DNA of 64,000 nt, taken from NCBI RefSeq assembly GCF_932526225.1, contig NC_064042.1:7557540-7621539 (forward strand), in the 5' to 3' direction. Source of the DNA: Nematostella vectensis (taxonomy: Eukaryota > Cnidaria > Anthozoa > Actiniaria > Edwardsiidae). This document shows positions 9,773 through 20,016 of this stretch, piece by piece (the stretch's first letter is position 1; each line of letters starts with the position of its first letter). The notes beneath the pieces are model-generated. The model had not been told where the DNA came from and made no database searches. It saw only the letters and a program-made list of their open reading frames with translations. A program made the position numbers and the translations under genes.

Positions 9773-10722
9773 CTATCTAAAATACATTAATAATAAAGGG
9801 ATCATATTTTCATAATCATTCATTTTCGTTTCCTGTGGTACGCTCTCCTCTCCGCTCGCCACGAGAAAAGGGAGGTCAATTGAGGGGTGTTCTGTATATC
9901 GACCGCGTCCTCGTAGTCTGATGGCGGCTCTTCCTCCCTCTGCCAATTGAAAACGCAATCCTATACCTTGTGCTCTCTGCATCCATTGTGGTCTTACTGG
10001 CATCCTCCCCGGATGTGCCCGCTTTGGCTGCAGTTGTGGTAGGGTAACATTCGGCACTCTACAGGTCCACAGTTGACATGGATACGTCAAGGTAATTCCG
10101 ACCTCACTGAAATTCAGGTAGTTCGGGATGTGATCCCTTAGACGCATTCATACATTGGCGTAACCCGTTCTCTATAGTGCTGTCATTAAGCTTTCCCCTT
10201 CTCACAGTGAGTGGGAGATGAGTTCGTCGGGGAACTTGTAAGGTGTGCCATATATCGTTATGCAAAACACTGGGTGGTCGACATCATTAATCACCAGCAC
10301 CTTAACGGGGAGTGCCCCCTTATAATCAGGCTTTCTCTGACTTTAAAAGTCCTCAGCGTGGCAACCAGAGTGCTTTGGTTCAGTTTCTGGAGCAGCAAAA
10401 TGTCTTTTTGTTCCATCCCAGCGTCCTTCAAGGCTTCAAGCCAGTCGTGGCTGTTCGGTGCTGACTGGGGAATGCTCAGTGTTACGCTGGTTCTCTTGGG
10501 GCCTAGAGATTGGTTTCTTCCTCTTTCTGACTGTTGCAGAATCTTTGTAAGGTTCTCTTTAAGCTGAACTACTGTATACTGCTTCTTAAAACTCGACTTC
10601 TGAATAACGTTCTTATCAGGGTAAACAGCCCCTTGTACTTTCTTCCTCAACGATACCGTATACCCAAATGGCTTCATTTCGGGTGAAATTTTTTTATTAT
10701 GACATTCGATGACAAAAGGCAC
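9773..10722 (-). other. Two unrecognised minus-strand open segments (possible exons)
   Basis: The segments 10,291-10,722 (143 codons; Lys/Gln-rich, includes LEALKDAGMEQKDILLLQKLNQ) and 9,773-10,147 (124 codons; Pro/Arg-rich) have protein-like composition on the same strand. The first has no ATG at its 5' end. They could be exons of one host gene, but I recognise no domain and cannot define splice sites with confidence. Confidence 0.25.
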
Positions 10723-10926
10723 ACTCTAGATGTTAGCGAAAAAAAATACCACCAAAATCTTAAATACTCCGCCAGATATTCAAGAAAAACCGAATTCGAA
10801 CGAGTGTAGCGTTATTCTCGAAGGCGTCAATAATCCTGTTTACTTAGCTCAAAGTCCCTTAGATCAACATCTGGGCAACTTAGTTTTACGGCTTTTCCCT
10901 CTAATTAGCATACAAGCGCGTCAGTA

Positions 10927-11166
10927 TCATTTTCGACTTTTTATCCGAGATTTATCCGTATTTATATCAACTTCATAAGCGTTTACTCTAAATTTTGCAT
11001 AGTTGTAAACTACGCCAAGATTAAGTAAGAATCCTTTGCTTCCTTCGAAGAAGGCTAAGCGAGGAAGAAAGCCCAAAACAAAACATAGAGTTGTCTCCGT
11101 TCGCAGTCTTTTTAAGTTTTCCGCGCTCTTCTTTTCTTCGGTTAAAGCTCGCTTCGGTCTAGGCAT
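10927..11166 (-). CDS. Small basic-start open frame, unrecognised
   Basis: The 79-codon frame starts with ATG at 11166 and has a basic N-terminus (MPRPKRALTEEKKSAENLK) that resembles the start of a nuclear or DNA-binding protein. The rest is unremarkable. It may be a first exon whose donor I cannot place. Confidence 0.2.
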   Translation of the reverse strand: MPRPKRALTEEKKSAENLKRLRTETTLCFVLGFLPRLAFFEGSKGFLLNLGVVYNYAKFRVNAYEVDINTDKSRIKSRK

Positions 11167-13459
11167 CTTCCATCACTTGCACGACTAGCGCTATGACATT
11201 TGAGCGCCTAAAAATTTTCCCGCTGCGTGTAGAGCGTGCAATGTGATTGGTTGCCATACGCGGCTCTATTTGCTCTTCGTCTGTCATTACCGTAACGCTG
11301 CCTCTAATGTCTACACAACTTCAATCCCCGATATCTCGCAATCAAATTTCACCCCATCTTACTCTAAATATGTAAATTAAAGGTAAACTTCTAACCGCCC
11401 GACTCCTGCGCAACTTGGCAAGCGTCTAGTTTAGATATTGTTCTGTCAAACCGTGCCGCGGATAATCAATAGCTTTTTTTGCTACGGACTTAAATTAGCG
11501 CGTTGTAGCCAAAGAAGCAAAATTATTCGACGCCTAACTTTGACCCTTGATTATTAACCAACGAGGCTGTGTGACGTCAAATGTAGACACGGTTTGTCAG
11601 TTCAGTACATGACGAAGGATATAAAGCAGATCCCGGGATGTTACGCGCTTTTGGTGTGTATAAAAAATTCGCATGTTTAAAAGTGGTCGATTTCGCACTT
11701 CGGACCCGGCAAAAGCACTCAAAATTAAGCGCGTATAAAAAATGGTTATTTTAGGAGGAAAGTACAATCATTAAGCTTTAAATTGATATATAGTTTGTTG
11801 GCATTTGCTTTAATCCGACGCAAGCGCGAGCAATTTTGCCGGGACGATCGGGGTAAATACTGCTTGGGTCTACGATATCCTTAAATGCAGTTACGCGTGC
11901 TAAGCCAAGCCTCCACACTGAGGTCAATCAAGAATCTCTTCAGTAGGCTTTCAAAGACCACCATGTTCCTCTATCTTCTCCACTAGCTTTCCTCTCTTAT
12001 CTGTTTGCTGGCCTGGCAGTTGTTACACGAGATGTTTAGCAAGCATTTTCTTAGTTTGACCAGTAATTGTCAAACACAAGCTCAAGGATCTGCTTGTCAT
12101 TGTATGCCAGTAATCACTGAGTTCAACCAACTTATTGAAAATGGCATCCTCAGTCCTGGAAAGAGCCTTTCTTTTCCTATGAGGACATCTTCAGCATCAT
12201 AACTACACTCTCGTCCACATATCAATGTGCTGATATTTTTTGCTATCAGCTATTTAGTATTGAGAATTTACTTCACTCGGGGCCCATTTTTGAACTTCGT
12301 AAAAGTCATCAATATAACGGCAGACAACTTCCTTTTTGCTGAGAAAAAAAAAGGTTACCCCTCTTCTTTATGCTCGAAATATTTGACGGAAGGTTGAGAT
12401 CAGGCTTTAAACAGCTTAAAGAATTTCAAACAAGAGACTCATGTGTCCCATAACTGCCATCATGCATAACAATGGAATCAATTGTTCGAAATAGCCGAAT
12501 TTGCCAAAGCAAACTCTTGACTCATCATTCCATCTTACCAAATGCCAGGCTCATGTGAAAAGCTATGTCTTATCTGTTTGCTGGCCTAGCAGTTCTTCCC
12601 CGAGATGATCAGCAAACATTTTCTTAGTTTTGACCAGAAATTGTCAAAGTGCACTACTTGTCCTTCCAGTAAGAAAAGTAAATCACACCATGGAATTTTA
12701 TTCGGTGACCACCTGGAGTCGTTCAAAAATATGCATTCGGCAACATCGACCCCTACCAAGGTAATTGACCGTCACGGTTTGACCGTCTACCAGCTCATGC
12801 ATAAACAATTAGTTCGGCGGGGGCTTTTAATGAGATTATTTCCAGGCAATTCACAATAATTTTTTCTCTAAAAGTATATATTCGCAGTTAATGTTATTTC
12901 ATATAATGGCAAGTTACAGGTGCGGAGGTGAAGCACCCAAAAATTACGAACGCCTTTGTTTTTGTGGAAAAACAGAAAGTGATAATGTCTATGTTTATGT
13001 AAAGATACTTTATCTCGGAAGCTTTTTTTTTTGTGTTTTATTTTCATAGTTGCTTTCTAAACTATTTGCGCTCAATATTTTATCCGATGGCCTATATACT
13101 TTATTACAAGCTGAATACCTTATTCGTTGAGGCTATTATGGTATCAATAGTAGGTGGCATAAGCGATTTAAAAGTAGATATAACTATTTTGGAATTAATA
13201 AATGCAGTAGAAACCCACAAAATTTATTTAAAATACACCTACTTTGAAATACTGTAAACTGCCTCGTTTTTAATTGAAACCTTGATATTCTTCACACAAA
13301 GATAATTTATTTTGCTAACATGTGGTACAATTGTTTCTAATTTGTTCAATTTCCAGGGGGGAGGGTTACAATCAACTAACATCCAAAAACGCATATACAT
13401 GCCACGTTTCATAGATACATCTTTGTTTATTTTTAATAGCTGTTCCAATATCACAACCC
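11167..13459. other. Unassigned stretch with an 80-bp direct repeat
   Basis: I see no supportable gene. A segment of about 80 bp at 11,994-12,074 (TCTTATCTGTTTGCTGGCCT...) recurs with changes at 12,566-12,648, 572 bp downstream in the same orientation. This suggests two related exons or transposon fragments. Confidence 0.4.
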
Positions 13460-14105
13460 CTATAAAATGCCAAAGGCAACCAGGGTCATACATTGGCCCT
13501 TCTGCCTCTTTGTTGTTGTCCTTGCGCTTCTTGCGTTTAGCTCTCTGAAACTCTTCAGTTTGGCATCATCAGTGGACTTCTGAGCTGCACCATACAGTCT
13601 TTGCTGGTCTATAGCAGTAAATCCAGCAAGATTTAACTTCCCCACCTCAAGACGGAGTCCTCTTAGCATAGCTGCCAGGGTGTGGGCACCACCAGCAATC
13701 GTGCAAGCCGAGACTACAGTTTCAGGGCCACCGAGGCACAGGGGCAAATGTCCAACAAGGTGATTTAGGGACTCATTTTCGTTTTGAGTGAGCCCCTTTG
13801 CAACACTTTGTAGCAAGTCCCTCTCACAGAGAGCAAGGAATGTAAAAAGGACCTGCCGAGTCCACCTTCTTTGGTTCGAAAGTGGAGGTCCCATTCGCTT
13901 GGCCTATTTGCCACTTGCACCAGGACTTAGAACCAGCTGGGCAGTAATGGTGCTGGGGTTCTTCCTCTGTTGATGCATAATGGTGCAGATGGCCCGTACA
14001 GCTCTCTCCATTGCATCTACGTCTCCTTTATTCTGGCGCAGGGCTTTCCCCATAATATCTCTGGAATGTGTCAATCAAGTTGTTTGTCAGGCGGTTAAAG
14101 AGTTT
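13460..14105 (-). pseudogene. MULE-type transposase, C-terminal part (broken)
   Basis: The minus strand encodes RLTNNLIDTFQRYYG, then GDVDAMERAVRAICTIMH, then GLTQNENESLNHLV and a C-terminal GFTAIDQQRLYGAAQKSTDDAK. The order and motifs match the C-terminal half of Mutator-like transposases of invertebrates. A -1 frameshift near 14,050 and an in-frame stop near 13,900 disrupt it. A splice-acceptor-like TTTTTAG precedes it at 14,105. The preceding part of the same protein type is found on the same strand at 36,831-37,030, on the other side of the Polinton. Confidence 0.6.
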
Positions 14106-14311
14106 CTAAAAATGAAATCAGTTTTAGTTTAACCGTCTAGCCTAAAATTCCATCGACCTTTTCCCGAAAACCCCACGACTTCATCAAAAATTAGCAATTG
14201 TTGTCTACTCTAGTAGATACCACTTTTTCTATATTTTTGGCTTGCTTGAAAGGACTGGGGCGAGCCTGAGATTTGACCTTTCGACCCCGGATGTGACGCA
14301 AGGTGTTTTAC

Positions 14312-14317
14312 AATAAC
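14312..14317. repeat. Target-site duplication AATAAC, left
   Basis: The hexamer AATAAC directly precedes the left inverted repeat and recurs directly after the right one (36,281-36,286). A 6-bp duplication is the rule for Polintons. Confidence 0.95.
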
Positions 14318-14537
14318 AGTAGTATCATACGTATATTTGGTCCGCTTTTGGTCCGCTAGGGGAGGGGTGGTCAAGCTCGATTCTGATTGGTGGATATATG
14401 GTCCGGTGTGTGACGTCACAGGTGGTGTTAGCCAATGGGAATGGAGATATCTGGTTAGGGGTGTGACGTCACGCGGTACAGGGATTGGCTCCCGCGCGCG
14501 CGACGCCACGGTGACGTCAGCGCGGGAAAGGATATAA
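14318..14537 (+). repeat. Polinton terminal inverted repeat, left (carries promoter)
   Basis: These 220 bp are matched by the reverse complement of 36,061-36,280. The repeat contains three perfect CRE palindromes TGACGTCA (14,411-14,418; 14,464-14,471; 14,512-14,519), CCAAT/ATTGG boxes, and ends exactly in a GATATAA TATA-like box (14,531-14,537). It therefore holds the whole promoter of the left end gene, whose ATG is at 14590. Confidence 0.95.
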
Positions 14538-14589
14538 CGGTGCGACGTAGTGAGACGAAAGCTACCTCACACACCTGAGAAAAAAAAAA

Positions 14590-15537
14590 ATGTCAAAGAC
14601 CTATGTAATGGATGTTGAGAAGAAAATGGCAGAGACACATATTACTAAGCACCATGGAGGAGAGCCAGAGACGAAGGAGAAGCGCCTAGTCAGGGAAGCA
14701 CTGAAAGCGGAGAGGAGCTTGGAGAACCCTTGGGGTGAGAAAGAGCTCGAGAAGGAGGTGAATGTGGAGCTAGGAGCGTGGATGGAGCACGTGGGCGTGT
14801 GGGGTAAGGACTTCGACTGGGAGGAGTGGTCAAAGATAAGAAAGGAGGACGTCGCAGCGTACAAGGAGAGGAGCGCACAACGTGCGAAGTCGTTGGAGGA
14901 GGACTACCAAGCGGCACTGAGCAATGGGAGCGCCGCTACCTGCCGTTGCATGAACCCATGGGAGTGCACGGGGTTACCAGAAGTGGTCAGCCCAACCTTT
15001 TTGAACATCCCTAACATCCCTCTCAATATCCCCATCGACAAGGTGAAGAAGGAGGGTGAGACCGGCAAGAAAGGGGTGACGTTCGAGATGCCTGACGCCC
15101 GTGATGCCAACAAACTGGTGCAAGCCACCAATTTCTACATCTACAAGGTGATGGCTACCGCCGTTGACGCACTCATGTTTAAGTCCGATGCAAACGAGAG
15201 CTACTTCACAAACCCAAACCTCTATAGGCAACGCTGGGTCAAGTATTTCGACCACGTTAAGTCGAAGGCTACTGACGCCATCTGGTTTGGTACCAAACTA
15301 CTGAATACAGCGCTGAGGGTATCCCCGCCACTACCTGATCTCAAGAATTATATTGGAGCGGTACTTGCTCTCCTCACCCCAGATGAGTTGATAGAGATGA
15401 TGCAAGATTGGGTGGATGGCAATACGAACACACCAGAGCTGATAAGAAGGGGAGAGAAGACGAAGAAGGCTGTTTTTCACCTAATACGCCAGGTTGCCCT
15501 AGGCATAGTGGAGACATACCCCTACAACGATGAGTAG
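14590..15537 (+). CDS. Left end gene, unrecognised Polinton accessory protein
   Basis: A 315-residue protein whose ATG lies about 53 nt after the TATA-like box at the inner edge of the left inverted repeat. The N-terminal third is charged and probably helical (many Glu/Lys/Arg, WGKDFDWEEW). A middle segment has CRCMNPWEC and a run NIPNIPLNIP. The C-terminal 140 residues look globular and resemble the C-terminal domain of the right end gene (34,904-35,737): both have a W..(Y/T)F..V start, an IW.G/MW.G block, and a P-(E/D)-(L/M)-(I/V) block before a Thr-rich helix. I do not recognise the family. Its position mirrors early accessory genes at the ends of adenoviruses, but that is analogy. A poly(A) signal AATAAA follows at 15,602. 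Confidence 0.75.
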   Translation: MSKTYVMDVEKKMAETHITKHHGGEPETKEKRLVREALKAERSLENPWGEKELEKEVNVELGAWMEHVGVWGKDFDWEEWSKIRKEDVAAYKERSAQRAKSLEEDYQAALSNGSAATCRCMNPWECTGLPEVVSPTFLNIPNIPLNIPIDKVKKEGETGKKGVTFEMPDARDANKLVQATNFYIYKVMATAVDALMFKSDANESYFTNPNLYRQRWVKYFDHVKSKATDAIWFGTKLLNTALRVSPPLPDLKNYIGAVLALLTPDELIEMMQDWVDGNTNTPELIRRGEKTKKAVFHLIRQVALGIVETYPYNDE

Positions 15538-15601
15538 GGTGTTTTTTTGTGAAAAAGAGAGGACACTAGTCTTATGCTTGTAGCAGTTTGTGCAATTTTT
15601 T

Positions 15602-15607
15602 AATAAA
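15602..15607 (+). terminator. Poly(A) signal of left end gene
   Basis: AATAAA 65 nt after the stop codon at 15,537. A second A-rich tract follows before the converging minus-strand frames. Confidence 0.5.
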
Positions 15608-15674
15608 AAAGGATATAGTAAAGAGAGAGTTGTCTTGTTTACAAAACTACTTTTTTTTTTTTTTTAGCTACCCC

Positions 15675-16049
15675 TTATTCGTAGTAAGTGTCCATTATCA
15701 GTCCTAGACTAAAGCGCTGGAACTCCTCTATCTCTTCTTCCGTTGGGAGGTGTGCAATCTGTGCGGGGGACTCTATGGAATTCACATGGCGTTGTACCAC
15801 TGCGTCTATGTGGGCTCTGACCTGTTCGTAGATTCTTGGGTCTACAAAAGAGGAACGGGAGGTTGGGTGGTTTACTGACATACGCTCCATTATATAACGT
15901 ACGTTGCCTGCTTCCATCTGTGACTGTACCTCTGGTCCTTGTTGATCCGAGGGTGGTGGAGTTATACGTGATGGTTGTGGTGGTGATGGTTGCGGTGGCG
16001 TCAGGCGCAAGCGTAGTCGCGGGAGAGGTGGATGTCCCCTACGCTGCAA
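15675..16049 (-). CDS. Small Polinton frame, possibly a 3' exon
   Basis: The open frame codes a Pro-rich N-terminal part and an acidic helical C-terminus (LPTEEEIEEFQRFSLGLIMDTYYE). The first ATG is at 15,917 (80 residues). Upstream of it the frame is open back to an acceptor-like TTGCAG at 16,044-16,049, so it could be a final exon of the RING gene upstream on the same strand. No known domain is seen. Confidence 0.4.
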   Translation of the reverse strand: MQRRGHPPLPRLRLRLTPPQPSPPQPSRITPPPSDQQGPEVQSQMEAGNVRYIMERMSVNHPTSRSSFVDPRIYEQVRAHIDAVVQRHVNSIESPAQIAHLPTEEEIEEFQRFSLGLIMDTYYE

Positions 16050-16238
16050 TAGGCTAAGTTGCGCCAGGTTCCGACTGGTTTCTTCAGTGCTTTGGGCCGT
16101 GGGTGTCCGTACACGTGTGGGTGATGGTTGTCTTCTGAGTTGTCTTGTTCTTTGTTGGTTAGTGGGGAAGGGGCGTATCGTCCTCCCCCTGCGTAGGTTG
16201 TAGACAACTTGTTCACTGTTCCGTACATCGCTTGCAAC
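16001..16238 (-). CDS. Possible second exon of the RING gene
   Basis: An open frame with no own ATG near its start follows an acceptor-like CCCCCTGCAG and a branch-like ACTAAC. A GTAAGA donor lies at 16,273, three bases from the RING stop codon. Removal of 16,239-16,273 (35 nt) would keep the reading frame and extend the RING protein past its hydrophobic tail by about 78 residues. The intron would be unusually short, so I rate this as possible only. Confidence 0.3.
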
Positions 16239-16269
16239 CTGCAGGGGGAGTAATGTGTTAGTTGTGTTC

Positions 16270-16452
16270 TTACCCTAGCAACACCAATAGTAGTACTAGT
16301 AGTATTATTAGTGATCCCCCCACCGAGTTTATTATCCAAACTAGACGTGTTAGTCGTTTATTATTCTCTTGTATCACCTGTTGCTCGTTGGGCGATGGTG
16401 TCCGTGTAGCTGCCTCTCTATCCACCTCTTCGGTTTCGTTGTTGTTGTTGTT

Positions 16453-16492
<40 letters not shown>

Positions 16493-17685
16493 TGGTAATC
16501 TGCGCGTACTTGCATTAGGGCTAGGGCTATTTGTCTGGCACGATACCGTTGGGATCTGCGCGAGTGTTGTGGGTTGGCTGGTTGGTTGGCCAATAACACC
16601 CCTTCGTCGTCTTCGTCCTCGTCCTCCCCATGGCGTTCGGCCCAAGTGGTAGGGGGGTTGAGTAGTGAGTGGAGTAGTGAGTTGTCTTCATCTTCATCTT
16701 CCGGTGAGTTGTCTTCATTCTCATCCTCCGTTTCGTCACTGTTGCTGCCATCGTTCTGTTCCGTGTAGTCGCGGCTCCAGGGATGGTCGCGTGAGCGCCA
16801 TCCTATAGGGTCATGGGCGTACCTCTCCCATAGGAAGTGGGAGTAGGGGGGCGGTGGTACCACAAAGGTGGCGTCGTAGGTCTCCCAAACCCATTTACCG
16901 GTTGGTAAATCTAAGGCCCACGCAGCGTAGGAATCTTTGAAGGCGTGGACGTAGGATTGTGGATGGAAGAGTGAGGTGTCCACGTTCTCCATGAAGGCAA
17001 CCCTATCGCTTTCGTATTGGGCTCTTTTGTCGTGCCCCTCTGGGGGTGGTGGCGGTGTGATATCCTCCCTGAGCCAATGATACTCGTTATTTGCGTCTAC
17101 TTCCCAAAGCCACTCACCGTACTTAGTGATTTGGTTGTTGTATTGGTGGGAGAAGGTGCTTATTGAGCGGCGTGGGAGTAAGAGAGGGAGCTCGAAGTCG
17201 TGGCGGTCTTCCTTTTCGCATATTTTTTGGGCTATAGGGTCGCATCTCCTGCACAGCACCCCAATGAAGAAACGACTCCTGTAATGGGCGGGGTAGAGTG
17301 CCATGAATTGTTTGAACCGGTCGAAGGCTGGCTGTATTTTGGTCTTTTCCTCTACGATGATTTGCTCCGCTGGGTGGTCATCGTACATGGGTTTAAAGTT
17401 ACTGTCGACCCATAAGACCACCCCTCTTGTCGTATCTGGGAAGACGTACCTACAGTGTGGGCATGTGATACGTTCGGTGCGGTGGGTGTGTATCCATTTC
17501 CAGAAGCATTGCTGATGGCATGATTGTCCACAACAGGGTAGACGGCTCAATAGGGTGAGGGATGTGTTACTGGTCTCCCTGTCGTCTTGGCAAATGATAC
17601 ACGCCAACCTCTCAGAGTTGTAGATGTCCTTTGCTAGTTCACAGAGCTTTTTGGTGGGAGGCTCTAGGTGGGATGCCCTAGCCAT
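16270..17685 (-). CDS. RING-finger protein with C-terminal membrane anchor
   Basis: This 471-residue protein has an N-terminal RING domain (C29, C32, C51/C52, C56/H57, C60, H66, C75, C78 in CIICQDD...CCGQSCHQQC...CPHC), the hallmark of E3 ubiquitin ligases that bring an E2 enzyme to a substrate. A middle region is rich in Trp/Tyr/Pro, followed by long acidic stretches and a run of about 18 Asn coded by AAC/AAT repeats. The last 24 residues are strongly hydrophobic (WIINSVGGSLIILLVLLLVLLG), suggesting a tail anchor with the RING facing the cytosol. ATG at 17,685 lies downstream of a TATAAA (near 17,730) in a divergent promoter shared with the plus-strand gene. Substrates are unknown. RING proteins in DNA viruses often act on host defence factors, which is only an analogy here. 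Confidence 0.8.
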
Positions 17686-17954
17686 AGTTGTGCTAGTGTG
17701 AGAGTATTTCAGGGTGAGTGCTGCAATTTATACGCTTGTGGGGTGACGTCAGCTCTGACGTTTTATGGGGAAGTGTGCTGTGATTGGCCTAGAGTTTTGG
17801 GTACTACTCTCTTATTGGTTTAGGTGTTTCTTTTGTGATATAACAAAGTGTGTGATTGGGTAGTATTGTACATCGATGCTGATTGGTTTGTGAGGGTGTT
17901 TCCAACCTATATATAAAAGGGTGAGGGCTTATTAACGCGTTTCTTTGTGCATCC
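17686..17954. promoter_or_regulatory. Divergent promoter with CRE and CCAAT boxes
   Basis: This region lies between the RING gene and the plus-strand gene pair. It holds a perfect TGACGTCA (17,744-17,751), at least four ATTGG/CCAAT boxes, a TATAAA for the minus strand near 17,730 and a TATATATAAAAGGG for the plus strand near 17,909. Confidence 0.6.
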
Positions 17955-18146
17955 ATGGCGCCAGTGTGGGAGGAAGCTTTCACCTCGTTCGTCAGAGGGT
18001 GTTCGTTTGGGGTTGGTCTCTTTTTTGGCGCACGTATCACTTTCTCCTTATTGTGTTGGGAATTTACGGAATGGCTACAGGGAAAGATCCCAGTGGAGAG
18101 CAAGAGAGTGGAAGATGGGTCAGTGGATGGGAACAGTGGGGAATGA
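17955..18146 (+). CDS. Small membrane protein frame upstream of and overlapping the next gene
   Basis: The first ATG downstream of the plus-strand TATA box (good context CCATGG) opens a 63-residue frame. It has one hydrophobic segment (CSFGVGLFFGARITFSLLCW) and a charged C-terminus. It overlaps the start of the 305-residue gene in another frame. It could be a real small membrane protein, an upstream regulatory frame or a first exon. Confidence 0.4.
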   Translation: MAPVWEEAFTSFVRGCSFGVGLFFGARITFSLLCWEFTEWLQGKIPVESKRVEDGSVDGNSGE

Positions 18147-18988
18147 TACCAGGCATATTGGACTACACCAATTATGTACTGCGTGGGCCTTTCCACGACA
18201 CGCTCCGTGGTCCCTTTGAACCATGTGTTGCGCAAGAGGGTGTCTTCCAGAGCATTACATGTATCCTCGACGAGGATGGGTTTTATGTGAATGGCGTGTT
18301 CCATTGCAAGGAGGTGGGGTTCTTTCATCACAATGACGAGGTGATTGGTAGACACTTCACCTTCCCTATGAGGTACAGCGAGCTCTCCCAAAAAGACAGG
18401 AGGGTAGCACGCTATGTCACGCAAAATGTCACAGGGCTGAAGTTTGACCTTACAGCTGGCTCCAGCATCCCTCACGCTGAGCTGGGACGTGTCGTCAAAG
18501 GGTGGTACGATTTCTACGGTCAAGGGGGAATTGTTGGGTACAAGGGTGGTAGCTGCGAGCGTCGGCTCCTTATGGACCTTAGCATTCCTTTCGTGAACTT
18601 GGAGGTGTTTGGTTGTCCCAAGTACCAAGAGTTGCATGAGCACTACAGCAACATGCACGTGAGCTTTATGACGGGTGCTCACGAGAAGGCATGTAGGCAT
18701 CATCTTTACTCCGCCTTCTCCGACACCCCCAAGCACTGCCCCAAGGCTGAGGTCTATTTGTTTGGCAAGTGGTTGAGAACCAACCAACGGCGTGTGTGCA
18801 TGTTTACCGACCCTGAGAGCTGTCTTGAGTACGACAAACGGATGGAGTGCTATAACCTCCAAAAGGATGTAGAGGAGTGTAATAAGATATGGAAATGTAC
18901 CCACCCTGTGTGTGGGGGCGCTGGTGTTGTAAGGGAGGGGGTAGGGGATAAGAAGAAGAGCCTACTTGAACTAACTAGGACCTACTAG
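18071..18988 (+). CDS. Unrecognised Polinton protein with YKGG/E/GCPK motif set
   Basis: A 305-residue protein from the first in-frame ATG at 18,071; the open frame extends further upstream without ATG. The middle contains GIVGYKGGSCERRLL, then IPFVNLEVFGCPK, then paired Cys/His residues (CRHH, HCPKAEV). I believe similar YKGG...NLE..GCPK segments recur in invertebrate transposon and virus proteins, possibly nuclease-like, but I cannot name the family. The C-terminus has a Cys/His cluster (CNKIWKCTHPVCGG). The gene is convergent with the 163-residue minus-strand gene. Confidence 0.65.
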   Translation: MATGKDPSGEQESGRWVSGWEQWGMIPGILDYTNYVLRGPFHDTLRGPFEPCVAQEGVFQSITCILDEDGFYVNGVFHCKEVGFFHHNDEVIGRHFTFPMRYSELSQKDRRVARYVTQNVTGLKFDLTAGSSIPHAELGRVVKGWYDFYGQGGIVGYKGGSCERRLLMDLSIPFVNLEVFGCPKYQELHEHYSNMHVSFMTGAHEKACRHHLYSAFSDTPKHCPKAEVYLFGKWLRTNQRRVCMFTDPESCLEYDKRMECYNLQKDVEECNKIWKCTHPVCGGAGVVREGVGDKKKSLLELTRTY

Positions 18989-19078
18989 TAAGGGTCATTA
19001 CAGTACACATGTATTAAGGTGTTTTTTATTGCTATTAAAAAAAAAAGAGATCGTGCGTTACAGTGTATTGCTTTCCTC

Positions 19079-19570
19079 TCAAAGATCGTCCCATCGTTCT
19101 ATTGTTTTCTTTGGTTTCTTTCTTCTCGCACCACTCCCGGTTGGCTTTGGGGTTGTAGTGGCAGGTAGGCGCCGTTTGACGTTTCGCCACGGGAATGGTC
19201 TTGGAATCCTACTCTTTGGTGTGTTAGTGGGCGGTGTTGGTAAAATCCCAAAGGGTGTGCTTGGTGACTCGCTTGGTGGTGAGGGGAGGGGGGTCCTGAG
19301 TTGGGCATCGGTCTCTTTACTCCTACCCTTTCCACTCTCCTTGGCTTCTTGGATCCAATCTAACCATTGCGTCAGTGCTGTGTTGTAGAGGCGTACTTTT
19401 ACCTCCAATGGTAATGTTTTGTTGTTTAGGATCCTCTGTATATCTTTGTCCAGCCGTGCCACAATCTGCAGCTGTGGTGCCATGGCAACCTTCTCTTTGG
19501 TTACCAGTAGGTTTGCCATATGCTCAGGTACCAATGCCATACGGTAGGCTCCCCCTTTTTGTGTTGACAT
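19079..19570 (-). CDS. Conserved Polinton protein, Pro-rich C-terminus
   Basis: The ATG at 19,570 (ACCATG) opens 163 residues. The N-terminal half has RMALVPEHMANLL and a helical DIQRILNNKTLPLEVKVRLY segment ending in LTQWLDWI. The C-terminal half is rich in Pro/Ser/Thr and basic residues. As far as I recall, proteins with an ALVP-type start and an LYN..L...L helix accompany the small basic proteins in Polintons and adintoviruses, so I take it as a late virion or core component of unknown role. A TATA-like ATATAAATAAGG lies at 19,618-19,630, and TTTATT (AATAAA on the minus strand) follows the stop near 19,025. Confidence 0.65.
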   Translation of the reverse strand: MSTQKGGAYRMALVPEHMANLLVTKEKVAMAPQLQIVARLDKDIQRILNNKTLPLEVKVRLYNTALTQWLDWIQEAKESGKGRSKETDAQLRTPLPSPPSESPSTPFGILPTPPTNTPKSRIPRPFPWRNVKRRLPATTTPKPTGSGARRKKPKKTIERWDDL

Positions 19571-19619
19571 GGTGACTATCTTGGGTAGACTGGGTGGTAT
19601 GGTTACCCCTTGGCCTTAT

Positions 19620-19970
19620 TTATATTTTTCCGATGAGTTTCTGGACCAGGGGTACCCCTGCGGTACCTCCTAGGGCTCCTAGTAGGAGTGGGATAGCCCA
19701 TCCCCCACGTTGGCTTACGAGCATTTTTTTCCTCTCCCTTGCTGGTAGTCTCTTGTTTGCTAGGGTACGTAGCCTGTGTTTGTGGACGCTTAGTTTGCTC
19801 CGTTGTACTTTGCTGAGGGGGACGTTGCCTCTTAGCAGGTTGTGGGCAATCTCGCCCAACGCGTTTACTTGCTCACCAGAGGCTTTTTTTAGGAGGTATT
19901 GTCTTGTTCTACCTTTGCTGATAGAAAGGTTGTTCAGGAACTTAGCGTTCCTCTTCAACCGGCGTGACAT
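19620..19970 (-). CDS. Small basic Polinton protein with hydrophobic tail
   Basis: A 116-residue protein from ATG at 19,970; the frame is open further upstream without ATG. It is strongly basic and helical (MSRRLKRNAKFLNNL, LLKKASGEQVNALGEIAHNL, KLSVHKHRLRTLANKRL) and ends in a Gly/hydrophobic tail (GGWAIPLLLGALGG). Small basic proteins of this style recur next to capsid genes in metazoan Polintons. A DNA-binding core or membrane-active virion role is likely but inferred. A TATAAAA box lies just upstream near 20,010. Confidence 0.7.
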   Translation of the reverse strand: MSRRLKRNAKFLNNLSISKGRTRQYLLKKASGEQVNALGEIAHNLLRGNVPLSKVQRSKLSVHKHRLRTLANKRLPARERKKMLVSQRGGWAIPLLLGALGGTAGVPLVQKLIGKI

Positions 19971-20016
19971 GGTGAAATGGTACCGATGGAGTACCTCCCC
20001 TTTTTTTATAGGGCTG

